A stretch of DNA of 64,000 bases, from assembly GCF_036924645.1 (NCBI RefSeq), contig NZ_JAZHRX010000001.1, positions 4,243,501 through 4,307,500 of the forward strand, in the 5' to 3' direction. Shown here piece after piece: positions 53,634-63,370 of this stretch. How positions within the stretch are numbered: position 1 is the stretch's first letter; every line of letters starts with the position of its first letter. Source of the stretch: Bradyrhizobium sp. AZCC 2176. GTDB lineage: Bacteria > Pseudomonadota > Alphaproteobacteria > Rhizobiales > Xanthobacteraceae. The translations under genes and the position numbers were made by a program. A model generated the notes under the pieces. The model worked only from the letters and a program-made list of their open reading frames with translations, was not told the origin of the DNA and made no database searches.

Positions 53634-53741
53634 AAAACTAATGGTTTCCGGGGCTTGAGATTGTCTGGCTTTAGTACAATAACAAAAGCATTATCAATTA
53701 TGTGCAGCTTCATCCTGCAGGTTTGCTAGGAATATATCAAG

Positions 53742-55211
53742 ATGGAGGAAGGAGCCTCGGCGACAGCAAACTGGCTTGCGAGTATCGCCCTGCTGGCATG
53801 GCCAGCGGTAGCCCTGTTTCTCTATCGAACCCGGTCATTTTCCGAGGCCACGGTATGGACCATTTTGGGGGCGCTCCTGCTGTTGCCTTCCCAAGTATCG
53901 ATCAAATTACAAATGGTACCGGCGATCGACAAGAATTCAGTCGCGAATCTTTCCGCGTTGGCTGCATGTTTGTTGCTAGCTCCTCGTACGAAGCGAGTTG
54001 GCGTCAGCGTTGGGTTGGCCGGACTGCTGGCCGTGATCTACATCCTGGCTCCCGTAGCCACTTCCGCCCTCAATAATGACACTGTGATCATCGGTGGCCG
54101 GCTGCTGCCCGGCGTTGGATTGTATGACGGCATTTCCGCCTTGCTCAGTCAGTTGATATTGCTGCTTCCCTTTTTCATCGCTCGCCGCTTTCTTCGTGAA
54201 GCCAAGGATATTGAGGCAATCTTCTTCGCTCTCGCGCTGGCGGGACTGATCTATTCTCTCCCAATGCTGTTCGAGGTCCGGATGAGCCCGCAGTTGTCAA
54301 CGTGGATCTACGGCTATTTTCCTTCGTCGTATGCAGGCGAGATGCGATACGGGGGATTTCGACCGGTCGTGTTCATGAGCAACGGTATCAGCGCCGCCTT
54401 CTTCTTATCGACATCCTTTTTGGCTGCGGTCGTCTTGTCGCGCGTCAAGAGCCCGATCAACGGTTTGCCCGCGACACCTGTGTCAGTTTACCTGGGCGCA
54501 GTTCTTGTTCTGTGTAAATCAGCCGGTGCATTGGTCTATGCGGTAGCGTTAGGCTTTCTGCTTCGTTGGATAAAGCCGATCGTACAGGTTCGCGTCGCAG
54601 TTTTGCTTGTGAGTATTGCTGTCCTATATCCAGTCCTTCGGATGGCTGACCTGTTTCCCGACAAGCAATTGGTCGAGCTGTCGGCCACGATTAATCAGGA
54701 ACGTGCGGATTCTCTTAAGTTTCGATTCGACCAGGAGCGGACATTACTTGCACATGCTTCTGAGCGATTCATGTTTGGCTGGGGCCGCTATGGGCGCAAC
54801 CGCGTTTACGAAGAATCCGGAACAGATGTCAGCATAACCGATGGATTGTGGATCCTGACGCTGGGCCAATTTGGGTTTGCCGGTTTCATCGCCCAGTTTG
54901 GTCTGCTGACGATCCCTGTATTTCGTGCTGCAAGGGTGCTGAAGCAGATTGGATCGGCCCGCGAAAAGATATTCATAGCGGCACTTGCGATCATTGTGGC
55001 TATTACCGCCGTTGAGCAATTGCCGAATGCGTCGATTACGGCATGGAGCTGGCTCTTGGTTGGAGCCTTGTTAGGACGCGTAGAGGAGATCAGTTTAACG
55101 CGGTCTCGAACCAGAAGCCCGGAACGATTCAAAATGAATTGGCACGTCCGACCCGAACGCCGGCTTGGCGAGAGCGCCCGTTCAAACCTGCTAGCCAACA
55201 ATGGTCGCTGA
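53742..55211 (+). CDS. O-antigen polymerase/ligase-like membrane protein
   Basis: A protein of 489 residues with a dozen or so hydrophobic segments and a large periplasmic loop near residues 330-370 that ends RFMFGWGRYGRNRVYEESG, like the H/R-containing loop of Wzy/WaaL proteins. It should polymerise or ligate lipid-linked repeat units in the periplasm. It leads a plus-strand set with the second flippase and FkbM gene. Sequence alone cannot separate a polymerase from a ligase. Confidence 0.8.
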   Translation: MEEGASATANWLASIALLAWPAVALFLYRTRSFSEATVWTILGALLLLPSQVSIKLQMVPAIDKNSVANLSALAACLLLAPRTKRVGVSVGLAGLLAVIYILAPVATSALNNDTVIIGGRLLPGVGLYDGISALLSQLILLLPFFIARRFLREAKDIEAIFFALALAGLIYSLPMLFEVRMSPQLSTWIYGYFPSSYAGEMRYGGFRPVVFMSNGISAAFFLSTSFLAAVVLSRVKSPINGLPATPVSVYLGAVLVLCKSAGALVYAVALGFLLRWIKPIVQVRVAVLLVSIAVLYPVLRMADLFPDKQLVELSATINQERADSLKFRFDQERTLLAHASERFMFGWGRYGRNRVYEESGTDVSITDGLWILTLGQFGFAGFIAQFGLLTIPVFRAARVLKQIGSAREKIFIAALAIIVAITAVEQLPNASITAWSWLLVGALLGRVEEISLTRSRTRSPERFKMNWHVRPERRLGESARSNLLANNGR

Positions 55212-55264
55212 TTGTGAGTGATGCTTTGAACAGACGCTGCCCGGTACTCGCGGATGTGTCGTAA

Positions 55265-56632
55265 ATGAGCGCGGCTGATCGAGTCACGCTAAGGCAACGG
55301 GTAGTTAAGGCGGGGCTGTGGAGCCTAGCCGGTTACGCATTGAGCATGATCATCCGTTTCGGAAGCAATTTGCTCATGACGCGGTTGCTGATGCCAGAAA
55401 CATTCGGAGTGATGGCGATCGCTTCGACGGTCATGATTGGGCTTGCCATGTTTTCGGACCTCGGGCTCAAGCAGTTTGTCGTTCAAAGCAAACGAGGAAG
55501 CGACCCGTCCTATTTGAATACGGCCTGGACGATACAAATTGTCAGAGGTGTATTGTTGTGGGGCGCTGCTATTGCCTTGAGCGGCTTTCTAGCGATTCTC
55601 GGACATGCTGGGGTGACGTCCGAGGCAGGTGTCTACGGCTCATCCATACTGCCGTGGATCATTGTCGCGCTTTGTTTTTCGACGGTTATTTCAGGATTTA
55701 CGTCGACTAGATTGCTGGAAGCAAGCCGCGGGCTTGCACTCGGGTCCCTCACGCGTATTGAAATCGTTGCCCAGATTGTCGGCCTGGTTTGCGTGGTCGG
55801 CTGGGCTGCGATTGACCGATCGATCTGGTCTCTCGTCGCGGGAAGCATCACTAGCGCTGCGGTAAGAACCTGGCTGAGCCATGTCTGGCTGCCGGGCCTC
55901 AGCAATCGATGGGAGTGGGACAAGTCGGCTGCTCGCGATATTCTTCACTTTGGCAAATGGATTTTTTTGGCTTCCATCCTGGGATTTCTTGTCAACAGCG
56001 GAGACCAGCTGTTGTTGGGTGGTTTAGTGAATCCGAACGTCTTGGGTCTGTACGTAATTGCCAACCTTTACGTCAGTACGGTCGACGGCATTCTAACGAG
56101 GATCATGAGTGACGTCTCGTTTCCTGCCTTCAGTGAGGTCGTCCGTGAGCGAAGGGCGGACCTGAAGCAAACTTACTATAGATTTCATAGCCTCATAGCC
56201 GCAGCGGCATACTCCTTGGCGGGACTCCTTATCACCTTTGGGCAGGCATTGGTCAGTTTGCTCTACGACGATCGCTATGAATATTCCGGATCAATTTTGA
56301 AAATCCTCGCATTCACTCTATTTACGGTGCCATTTAGACTCTCCACTCAATCCTTCCTGGCGCTCGGAGTGCCGAAGTTTCAATCGAATATTGTGCTGCT
56401 GCGATTAATCTTCCTGGTAATCTTAACCTTAGCCGGCTTCTATTTTTTTGGCCTAGTTGGTTCTGTGTGGGGCATCGTGCTAAGCCATTTTTCGTATCTC
56501 CCATTGATTATCTCGTATAATTTGAAGCATGACTTGTTTGATTTTCGAAGAGAGATCTACTTGCTGGCGTTTGTCCCGATCGGGCTGACCGCCGGAACTG
56601 CTCTCTCACTCTTGGCAGGGTATGTGAAATGA
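55265..56632 (+). CDS. Wzx-type polysaccharide flippase (second)
   Basis: A protein of 455 residues with about twelve membrane helices and the MOP-type start LWSLAGYALSMIIRFGSNLLMTRLLMPETFGVM. It should flip lipid-linked oligosaccharide units. It lies 53 bp after the polymerase-like gene and overlaps the FkbM gene by 4 bp, so the three belong to one operon. The first flippase of the window is at 816. Confidence 0.9.
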   Translation: MSAADRVTLRQRVVKAGLWSLAGYALSMIIRFGSNLLMTRLLMPETFGVMAIASTVMIGLAMFSDLGLKQFVVQSKRGSDPSYLNTAWTIQIVRGVLLWGAAIALSGFLAILGHAGVTSEAGVYGSSILPWIIVALCFSTVISGFTSTRLLEASRGLALGSLTRIEIVAQIVGLVCVVGWAAIDRSIWSLVAGSITSAAVRTWLSHVWLPGLSNRWEWDKSAARDILHFGKWIFLASILGFLVNSGDQLLLGGLVNPNVLGLYVIANLYVSTVDGILTRIMSDVSFPAFSEVVRERRADLKQTYYRFHSLIAAAAYSLAGLLITFGQALVSLLYDDRYEYSGSILKILAFTLFTVPFRLSTQSFLALGVPKFQSNIVLLRLIFLVILTLAGFYFFGLVGSVWGIVLSHFSYLPLIISYNLKHDLFDFRREIYLLAFVPIGLTAGTALSLLAGYVK

Positions 56633-57564
56633 CGTTGACTACGCCGACCCGCGTGCGTCCTAAGAACGAGATACTGGTTTACCGAGCAATCGATAATTTG
56701 CTGCGTTACTGCTTGCGCAAGCTGCCTCCCACCAAGCGGATTGAAGCGATCGCTCTTTGGTGGGGGTATCGGTTTCAGCCTGCGCCCCGCTTATCGCGAC
56801 TTCGATCTGGATCACTCATCGAGACGACTCATGCTGATCATTTGCAGCTGCTGATCTACTACCTTGGAACTTTTGAGCCTTATTGCATGCCCTTTGTGAG
56901 AGGATGTGTTTCGCCGGGGGGAACGATCGTCGACGTTGGAGCGAACATCGGTGTTTACACGCTTGAGGGAGCTGCTGCGGTGGGGGCAACCGGTCGCGTC
57001 ATATCGATTGAGGCCGCCCCGCTCCATGCAAAGGCCTTAAGCCACAATATAGAACTGAACGGATTGACAAATGTTTCCGTCATTGAGACGGCGGTCGGGA
57101 GATCGCGTGGAGAAGCTACGCTTGCGCGTTTGAGCAAAGATAATCTCGGAATGTTTAGTCTCGGTGCAAATGGAGACGTGGAAGCTACCGTCGTCACGGT
57201 TAGAACCATCGATGAGTTGTTGGAGGAGTATGGAGTTCGTTCGATTGACCTAATAAAGATGGACATTGAGGGGTCCGAGTATAACGCGCTGTTAGGGGCA
57301 GAAAGAATCATCCGAACAGCGCGACCTGCGATTTTGATTGAACTCAATGAGCCAGCGTTACGTAGCTGCGGATCGTCGTCGCGCGATGTTCGGCGACTGC
57401 TACACGGTATGGATTATCGGGGCTGGAAAATTGGCCGTAGTTGCGTGAAGCCGCTCACCAACGAGAACGATATGATCGAATGCGATGAATGCATTTTCAT
57501 TCCTCGCGACAACCAAACTCTCATAGCGAAACTCGGATTGGAAGAGCCAATAGTTATCAACTAG
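56629..57564 (+). CDS. FkbM-family SAM methyltransferase
   Basis: A protein of 311 residues. Motif I is GGTIVDVGANIGVYTLEGA, followed by VISIEAAP and the FkbM signature IDLIKMDIEGSEYNALLGAERI. It starts at ATG 56629 within the flippase stop (ATGA). O-methylation of a sugar in the polymer is the likely role. It has an N-terminal extension of about 75 residues compared with the FkbM protein at 9482. Confidence 0.88.
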   Translation: MTLTTPTRVRPKNEILVYRAIDNLLRYCLRKLPPTKRIEAIALWWGYRFQPAPRLSRLRSGSLIETTHADHLQLLIYYLGTFEPYCMPFVRGCVSPGGTIVDVGANIGVYTLEGAAAVGATGRVISIEAAPLHAKALSHNIELNGLTNVSVIETAVGRSRGEATLARLSKDNLGMFSLGANGDVEATVVTVRTIDELLEEYGVRSIDLIKMDIEGSEYNALLGAERIIRTARPAILIELNEPALRSCGSSSRDVRRLLHGMDYRGWKIGRSCVKPLTNENDMIECDECIFIPRDNQTLIAKLGLEEPIVIN

Positions 57565-57594
57565 ACGGCCGCTCTCTTCTGAGGTCGACAGACT

Positions 57595-57699
57595 ATGCGC
57601 ATCACTTTTGTAATGCCGACTGTGACGATGACAGGTGGCAATGAGGTTATCGTTATCTATGCGCAAATGCTGACAAAACTCGGTCGAGGCACGCGATAA
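57595..57699 (+). pseudogene. Truncated glycosyltransferase start (duplicate of 57871)
   Basis: ATG 57595 to TAA 57699 encodes 34 residues (MRITFVMPTVTMTGGNEVIV) that match the start of the GT4 protein at 57871 (MRVTFVLPGLNMSGGTRVVA) through the stretch IYAQMLTKLGR / IYADELSRRGH. It then breaks off. This is best read as a decayed N-terminal fragment of a related GT4 gene. Confidence 0.6.
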
Positions 57700-57870
57700 C
57701 GGCACTCTTAACCGCGTTAATCGATCAAAATCCTAAGGAGAGGATGGTGCAGACAAGCTATAGCTGTATGGGCAGTAAACCAGTAGTTTGTGCGAATGGT
57801 TGATGACTAGGACTGTAGCGACGCAGCTGGCAGGGCAGCGATCTCGCCTCCAATTCCGAAGGGTACTTAA

Positions 57871-58989
57871 GTGCGTGTTACCTTTGTACTACCTGGACTG
57901 AATATGAGTGGGGGTACCCGGGTCGTAGCCATCTATGCGGACGAACTATCGCGAAGAGGTCACGAGGTTTTCGTCGTTGCTCCGCCAACTCGACCGGTTC
58001 CCGGCTTTCAACGGGTGCGAGACTATTTTGCCGGTAAAGGGTGGACGCGATATTGCAGTCGCGGACCGTCGCATTTCGACGGAAGGTCTACGAACGTCAC
58101 GCTTCTCGATCGCTGGCGCCCGGTCGAGGAGCAAGACGTTCCTGATGCTGACATAGTAATTGCAACCTGGTGGGAAACCGCCGAATGGATTCGTTTCTTC
58201 AGTGCCAGAAAGGGAGCGAAGGTCTATTTCGTGCAGCATCATGAAGTCTTTCCGTATCTTCCGGTGGAGCGGTGCCGCGCGACCTACCAGTTCCCCCTCC
58301 ATAAGATCGTTGTCGCAAGATGGCTCAAGGATCTGATGGAGCGTGAATATGGAGATGCAAACGTAGACCTAGTGCCGAACAGCGTTGATCGGAGTCAGTT
58401 CTTTGCCCAAAGGAGACCCAAGCAACGGCGGCCGACTGTTGGCCTGCTCTATGCAGCTTCCGAGTTCAAGGGGCTGGACATAGCTCTGGCCGCCCTCGAA
58501 TTGGTTCGGACGAATATCCCAGAGCTCCGGATCATGTCTTTTGGCAGCCGGGATGCGTCGGCTCATCTCGCCCTTCCCGCCGGTACGGAGTATCTGCGTT
58601 CACCGCCACAGGATCAAATTCGCGAAATCTATGCCAGCTGTGATGTTTGGCTTACGGCTAGCAGATCCGAGGGATTCAACCTGCCAGCCATGGAAGCCAT
58701 GGCCTGTCGAACTCCTGTCGTTTCAACCCGCGCCGGATGGCCGGAAGAGGCGATCAGGCCGGGGTGGAACGGGTGGCTCGCCGATGTAGATGACGTGGCC
58801 GAACTCGCCCGAGGTGTTGAATGGATCCTTCTGCGGACCGAGGATGAGTGGCGCCGTCTTTCGGATAATGCATTGGCAACGGTGGAAACGTCTTCCTGGG
58901 AGGCCAGCACTGATCTCTTTGAGGACGCTCTCGGCCGTGCATGGAGAGAGAGCAGGACAGGTTTTCCGAAGGCTCTTGCTGGTCCGTGA
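57871..58989 (+). CDS. Glycosyltransferase family 4
   Basis: A GT-B enzyme of 372 residues. The start (GTG 57871, with AAGGG upstream) gives MRVTFVLPGLNMSGGTRVV, the glycine-rich N-domain loop. The C-domain has the EX7E motif in SEGFNLPAMEAMACRTPVV. It transfers a sugar, probably with retention, from a nucleotide donor. A truncated relative precedes it. Confidence 0.9.
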   Translation: MRVTFVLPGLNMSGGTRVVAIYADELSRRGHEVFVVAPPTRPVPGFQRVRDYFAGKGWTRYCSRGPSHFDGRSTNVTLLDRWRPVEEQDVPDADIVIATWWETAEWIRFFSARKGAKVYFVQHHEVFPYLPVERCRATYQFPLHKIVVARWLKDLMEREYGDANVDLVPNSVDRSQFFAQRRPKQRRPTVGLLYAASEFKGLDIALAALELVRTNIPELRIMSFGSRDASAHLALPAGTEYLRSPPQDQIREIYASCDVWLTASRSEGFNLPAMEAMACRTPVVSTRAGWPEEAIRPGWNGWLADVDDVAELARGVEWILLRTEDEWRRLSDNALATVETSSWEASTDLFEDALGRAWRESRTGFPKALAGP

Positions 58990-59158
58990 CAAGAACGGAC
59001 TGGCTGTTTCCAGAGCCGGGTGATCGGAGGGGCGCCGATTGGCGTCAGGCTCAAATTCGTTCAAGATTGGGCGCTGGTTATTAGTTAAGCGTCGAAGCGC
59101 TGACTTGTGTGGCGAATGATTATGTAGCGAAATACTGGGGCTACCAGACGTAGCATTT

Positions 59159-60163
59159 TCAGACCGTACTGCAGCTTCTGATATACTTTTGCTCCTTATG
59201 ATCACAATACAACCTGTGCAGTTTGCGTCGAATGCGGCTTGCAACGGATGAATCATTTCGCATAGGTCCAAGGCTACTTAACCAGACCGCGACGGCAGGA
59301 TGCGTCGCTTTGAGGAGGTCGACAAAAGTATCCCAAAACCATGGCCACATTGAATCGTGGTAATGGACGACTCGCGCATCTCGAAGCTCTTCTTCGGAAT
59401 ACCACGTTGGATAAGTCCTGCTGCCAATATTGTAGTTGTGCGAATACGGGAGCGCACGCCATCTTAGCCCCATTTCGTGCATAGCCAGGCCGATCGCGCT
59501 CATTTCGTTGATTCCAATCGAGAAGCCGCTCGCATTTGTTTTGTTACGTGCATCCATGAGTCGATTGCACATTTCCAAGTAACGTTTACTGAAGCCTGTT
59601 GCCCGTCGGTAGACAATCACACCACCATTCCAATAAAGTCGTATTCTGATTCTTTCTCGTTCGGTTGTAATCCAAGGCAAGTGATCGACATCGATGCCAA
59701 CCGCTCGACAGTTGGTCTGCCAGAGAGCATCGAATTCATCTCCTTCGCCCGAGGTTCCCATTTCTTTTGTAGACGCGCAGGCAGCAAAATCTTCACCGTC
59801 CTTGAGGTGAAAAAGACTGGGCTCGTTAACAATCAAAATGTCACTGTCTAACCAGGCGATCGTGTCAGTATTTATGTGTTCTTCAGCGGCGACTAACGCG
59901 AGCGGCTTGTTGAGAAATTTGAACCAAAGATATCGTTGGGGCCGGCAGTCGCGAATGTAGGTTACGGCGAGTCTGTCAAAAGCCGCTAGCGTATCTGATG
60001 AAAGTTTTGGACCGGCCCGCGGAGTAATTGCAAAGATGGGGGCGCCAGAAAAGACTCCACCCCAACGTCTTAAGCTTTCGGCCAACCGAACTGTTTGAAC
60101 TTCAAGCGGGCCCGATTCTACAGCGCATACAAAACTGATGGACGGAGTCATCGAAAAATACAT
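59159..60163 (-). CDS. GT8-like glycosyltransferase, hypothetical
   Basis: A protein of 334 residues. A GT-A-like fold is suggested by the metal-binding DxD in AWLDSDILIVNEP and the later WNGGVIVYRR segment, as in galactosyltransferase-like GT8 enzymes. An acceptor-side histidine occurs in YSHNYN. It probably acts in the same polymer as its neighbours. It lies 7 bp behind the GT4 gene at 60171, on the same strand. Confidence 0.72.
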   Translation of the reverse strand: MYFSMTPSISFVCAVESGPLEVQTVRLAESLRRWGGVFSGAPIFAITPRAGPKLSSDTLAAFDRLAVTYIRDCRPQRYLWFKFLNKPLALVAAEEHINTDTIAWLDSDILIVNEPSLFHLKDGEDFAACASTKEMGTSGEGDEFDALWQTNCRAVGIDVDHLPWITTERERIRIRLYWNGGVIVYRRATGFSKRYLEMCNRLMDARNKTNASGFSIGINEMSAIGLAMHEMGLRWRALPYSHNYNIGSRTYPTWYSEEELRDARVVHYHDSMWPWFWDTFVDLLKATHPAVAVWLSSLGPMRNDSSVASRIRRKLHRLYCDHKEQKYIRSCSTV

Positions 60164-60170
60164 CCTCTAA

Positions 60171-61391
60171 TCAAAAGCATTTTGATGCAGTCGAGCCCGA
60201 AGGCTCAATTTGGCAATCTTTAATCAGGCGCTTTAGCGCAGCGGCGAATCCATGCTCTCTGTCATAGAATAGCGCTTGGAGATCTCGGCACGATGCGGCT
60301 AGCCGACGATAGCGATCTCGATCATCGATCAAAGTGAGGATCCCGTCCACGTAGCTCAGCACGTTGTTGGTTTCGGCCTCAACACATGCAGGTCGCAGAA
60401 CATCAAGAGCCGGAGTTACCGCACTCGTTATCACCGGTCGTCCAACCAAAATTCCTTCGATCGCGCTTTTACTGATACCCTCAGCGAAGTCGGTCCGGGT
60501 GGGAACAATCGACAGATGACTTCTACCGAGAATTTCCCGCAGGTCTTGCGGTGAAGTGTGGCCGTGGATTGAAACGATGTCCTCCAGACCTAGCAATTTT
60601 TGTCTGCGTTTGAGCTCGTCTAACTCACCTCCCGATCCGCAGACATCCCATTGCACCTTGCCCGGCGTTTTGTTCTCGATGCTGCGCGCCATCTCAAGCA
60701 GATCAAACACCCCCTTATTGGCTTCAATTCGGCCCGCAAATACGATCTTGAACGGACTCACTTCAATTCGTGGTGGAGGAACTCCGTCGTAAACTTCCCG
60801 TCGAAACTGTGGATACATGAGATGAAGTCGGCGCGTACTGCCGGATATTTCCGATATTTGTCTCGCGCATTCTGGCGAGATGCTTACGGATGCAGTGCAC
60901 AGCCATCGAAAGAAAATTGCATCAAGGCGGAGTATCACTCTCTGAACGAAACCTTTCGGAGGCGATCCGGCCGGCCAAAGGGTGTTGTGAAGCACGGGAA
61001 CGACTTTGATGCCGAACAGGCGAAATAGCGACAGAACGAAGTAGTACGTTGAGCCCGAGGAAATCAGCGCTAAATCAGCCCGAAACAATTTAGCTGTTTT
61101 AAGTAGGCTTATTCCATACGCTATTTCTGAGAGATGGTAGGATATTCCAGACTTTCCTACACGTTTCGGTCGGTGTTCCAGAATCGTTCGTCCATCGTGG
61201 ACGTGCTTTCTCTCTGAATTGTACGAAACGATATAGGCATCGGCGTTCAGTTCTCGGCACAGATCCTCAAACTGTCCAGAGTATGTGAGAGACATCTGAC
61301 CCGGGTCGTCAGCGTTTGCCTTCCAATGCTCGTGAACCCCAATGACATTTCCGGGTCCGGCTGCATAAAATATTCTCAGAGCTTTGATCAT
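60171..61391 (-). CDS. Glycosyltransferase family 4
   Basis: A protein of 406 residues with a GT-B C-domain: FKIVFAGRIEANKGVFDLLEMAR, SIHGHTSPQDL and EGISKSAIEGILVGRPVI, the EX7E nucleotide-sugar motif. The N-domain is less typical, beginning RIFYAAGPGNVIGVHEHWKA. It is co-directional with the GT8-like gene downstream and probably co-transcribed. Confidence 0.88.
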   Translation of the reverse strand: MIKALRIFYAAGPGNVIGVHEHWKANADDPGQMSLTYSGQFEDLCRELNADAYIVSYNSERKHVHDGRTILEHRPKRVGKSGISYHLSEIAYGISLLKTAKLFRADLALISSGSTYYFVLSLFRLFGIKVVPVLHNTLWPAGSPPKGFVQRVILRLDAIFFRWLCTASVSISPECARQISEISGSTRRLHLMYPQFRREVYDGVPPPRIEVSPFKIVFAGRIEANKGVFDLLEMARSIENKTPGKVQWDVCGSGGELDELKRRQKLLGLEDIVSIHGHTSPQDLREILGRSHLSIVPTRTDFAEGISKSAIEGILVGRPVITSAVTPALDVLRPACVEAETNNVLSYVDGILTLIDDRDRYRRLAASCRDLQALFYDREHGFAAALKRLIKDCQIEPSGSTASKCF

Positions 61392-61463
61392 TCTTGAGCT
61401 TTAAATTTCTAGACTTTTGTCAGGCCGTTTTTCTATCCTTAAGAGGAAAGCAGATAAAGAAAT

Positions 61464-62453
61464 TTACTTGTATTCGACAATCTGACCACGCCGTTCCAAC
61501 AGCCTATCCAACAAAAACCTGAGTTGTCCGACGCTCTCAGCAAACCGCCCCATCACCTCGAAGAAAGCGAACTTCACCTGGTCGCTTCCCGGGCCCGGCT
61601 GGCGCGGGATACGTCGCAGGAGCTGCATTGGATAGATTAGTAGTGCTGCAAGACCGGGCGGACCCAGCAGCACAGTGCCGGCGAGGATGACCAGGGGAAT
61701 TCCAATACCCCAGATCAGTGCCCGCCGGCTCTCCCAAACCCACAGCCGTTCGGGTGATGCGCCATGCACGTGGCGGCCCATCGCAAAGGCGTAGCCGCTG
61801 CGGACGTTGCGGCGCCACCATTGGTCGAACCGTGTCATGGCGGCGTCATGCAGCGTCATCTCCTCATCGATCCGCCAGATCGACCATCCGTCCGCGCGCA
61901 GCCGCACGCAGAGTTCGGGCTCCTCGCCGGCGATGAAGTTCTCGCGGTAGCCGCCGACGCCTTGCAGCGCGGCGGTCCGCATCATCACGTCGCCGCCGCA
62001 GTAACGTACCTCTCCGGGCGGTACATTCCATTCCGCATCGCAGATCCGGTTGTAGATCGAGCGCTCGGGATGGCGCTCGCGGCGGCGGCCAAAGACCGCG
62101 CAGGCTCCGGGAGTCGTTGACAAGAATGCCAGGGCTTGCTCCGGCCAAGCCTCGCGGAGTTCGCAATCGCCGTCAATGAACTGCACGAACTCCAGATCAG
62201 TCCGCAGCTCCATCAGCCGGCGAAAGCCGGCATTGCGCGCCCGCGCGGCGGTGAAGCCTGTCTTCATGTCCAGTTCGATGACTTCGACGCCGCGGCTTTT
62301 CGCCCAGGCGACCGAGCCGTCGGTCGAGCCGGAGTCGACGTAAACGATGGCGTCGGCGCCTTGCGCGGACGTCAGGCATTGCTTGAGGCGCTCGCCTTCG
62401 TTGCGGCCGATCGCAACGACGCCGTAGCGGGATGACTTTTCAGCCGGCGTCAC
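61464..62453 (-). CDS. Glycosyltransferase family 2 with C-terminal membrane segments
   Basis: A protein of 329 residues. The GT-A start (YGVVAIGRNEGERLKQCL) is followed by the acidic triads VYVDSGSTDGS and FIDGDCELR. Later, EEPELCVRLRADGW and a QWWRR motif near the catalytic site are visible. One or two membrane helices (IWGIGIPLVILAGTVLL) lie near the C-terminus. It overlaps the acetyltransferase gene upstream by 14 bp, so they are coupled. Confidence 0.87.
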   Translation of the reverse strand: MTPAEKSSRYGVVAIGRNEGERLKQCLTSAQGADAIVYVDSGSTDGSVAWAKSRGVEVIELDMKTGFTAARARNAGFRRLMELRTDLEFVQFIDGDCELREAWPEQALAFLSTTPGACAVFGRRRERHPERSIYNRICDAEWNVPPGEVRYCGGDVMMRTAALQGVGGYRENFIAGEEPELCVRLRADGWSIWRIDEEMTLHDAAMTRFDQWWRRNVRSGYAFAMGRHVHGASPERLWVWESRRALIWGIGIPLVILAGTVLLGPPGLAALLIYPMQLLRRIPRQPGPGSDQVKFAFFEVMGRFAESVGQLRFLLDRLLERRGQIVEYK

Positions 62454-62976
62454 GGGCGGGGCCTGCTTCCGATTGCTGACGACGCGGCTTGACGATGGCG
62501 GGTACGCCGATAGCTATGCTGTTTTCCGGAACATCCTCGATCACGACAGCATTGGCTCCGATAATCGAATTGTCGCCAACCCTGATCGGACCCAGCACTT
62601 TGGCTCCGGCACCAATGTCGACATTGTTTCCGATGATGGGCGCAACCGGCTCCTCGACACGTCGCAGGCCGACAACCACGCCGTTGCGGATGCGGCAATT
62701 GTCCCCGAAACGCGCATAGCCACTGACAATAATGCCGCCAAAATGATCGATGACGAAGTTGCGGCCCACGGTGGCTTCGCAGGGCAATTCTATCCCGGTC
62801 ACGATTTGAATGATCTTGTAGAGCACCTTGTAGATGAACGAACACAGCTTGCGCAGCAATGCCGGCCGCACGCCGTATCGCCATCGGCCGAATCGATAGA
62901 TCACCATGACCCAAAAGCCCTGGGCCCCCGCGTCACGGCCATGGGCGTTAAAATCGGCTCGAATATTTTCAAACAT
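62440..62976 (-). CDS. CysE-like serine/sugar O-acetyltransferase
   Basis: About 178 residues from ATG 62976 (MFENIRADFNAHGRDAGAQG), with an N-terminal helical region and then hexapeptide repeats in VIDHFGGIIVSGYARFGDNC and APIIGNNVDIGAGAKVLGPI. This is the CysE/SAT type left-handed helix. In a polysaccharide cluster it more likely O-acetylates a sugar than makes O-acetylserine. The frame is open to 63174, but that extension is not family-like. Confidence 0.85.
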   Translation of the reverse strand: MFENIRADFNAHGRDAGAQGFWVMVIYRFGRWRYGVRPALLRKLCSFIYKVLYKIIQIVTGIELPCEATVGRNFVIDHFGGIIVSGYARFGDNCRIRNGVVVGLRRVEEPVAPIIGNNVDIGAGAKVLGPIRVGDNSIIGANAVVIEDVPENSIAIGVPAIVKPRRQQSEAGPARDAG

Positions 62977-63370
62977 TGCAAAAGTGTGCCGACGGTGGGC
63001 TTCCCGGTTCCAAGGATCATATATTCTCGCGACATGCTGTAGCACCGGGGCGGATTGAACAGGAAGCGTTCTGGTTGCGATGAGGCTCCGACGGCTGCCA
63101 TTTTGGATAGAACTTAAGAGGGTAGTTAAGATTAGCCATGAACTCGGGAGATCGAGGCCGGCAACCGTCGCCAATTTGGCGGCGGTTTCGCACCCGCGGC
63201 GTACCCCGTTCTCCCTGGAGTTGGCGTTCCATTCAGGATGCGGTATTAATCACATATATTAAATCGATTTCACCGAGCAACAATTTCGTAGTAGATCGCT
63301 TACCATTCGTTAATCATATGGCGGGATCCCGCGGTGCGCCGGGCGGAACTTTGAAGTTCGTGGAGCTTTC
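62977..63370. promoter_or_regulatory. Divergent promoter region
   Basis: About 390 bp between the minus-strand acetyltransferase operon and the plus-strand WecG/TagA gene. It is AT-rich around 63240-63320 and must hold divergent promoters. Small open frames here look non-coding. Confidence 0.4.
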
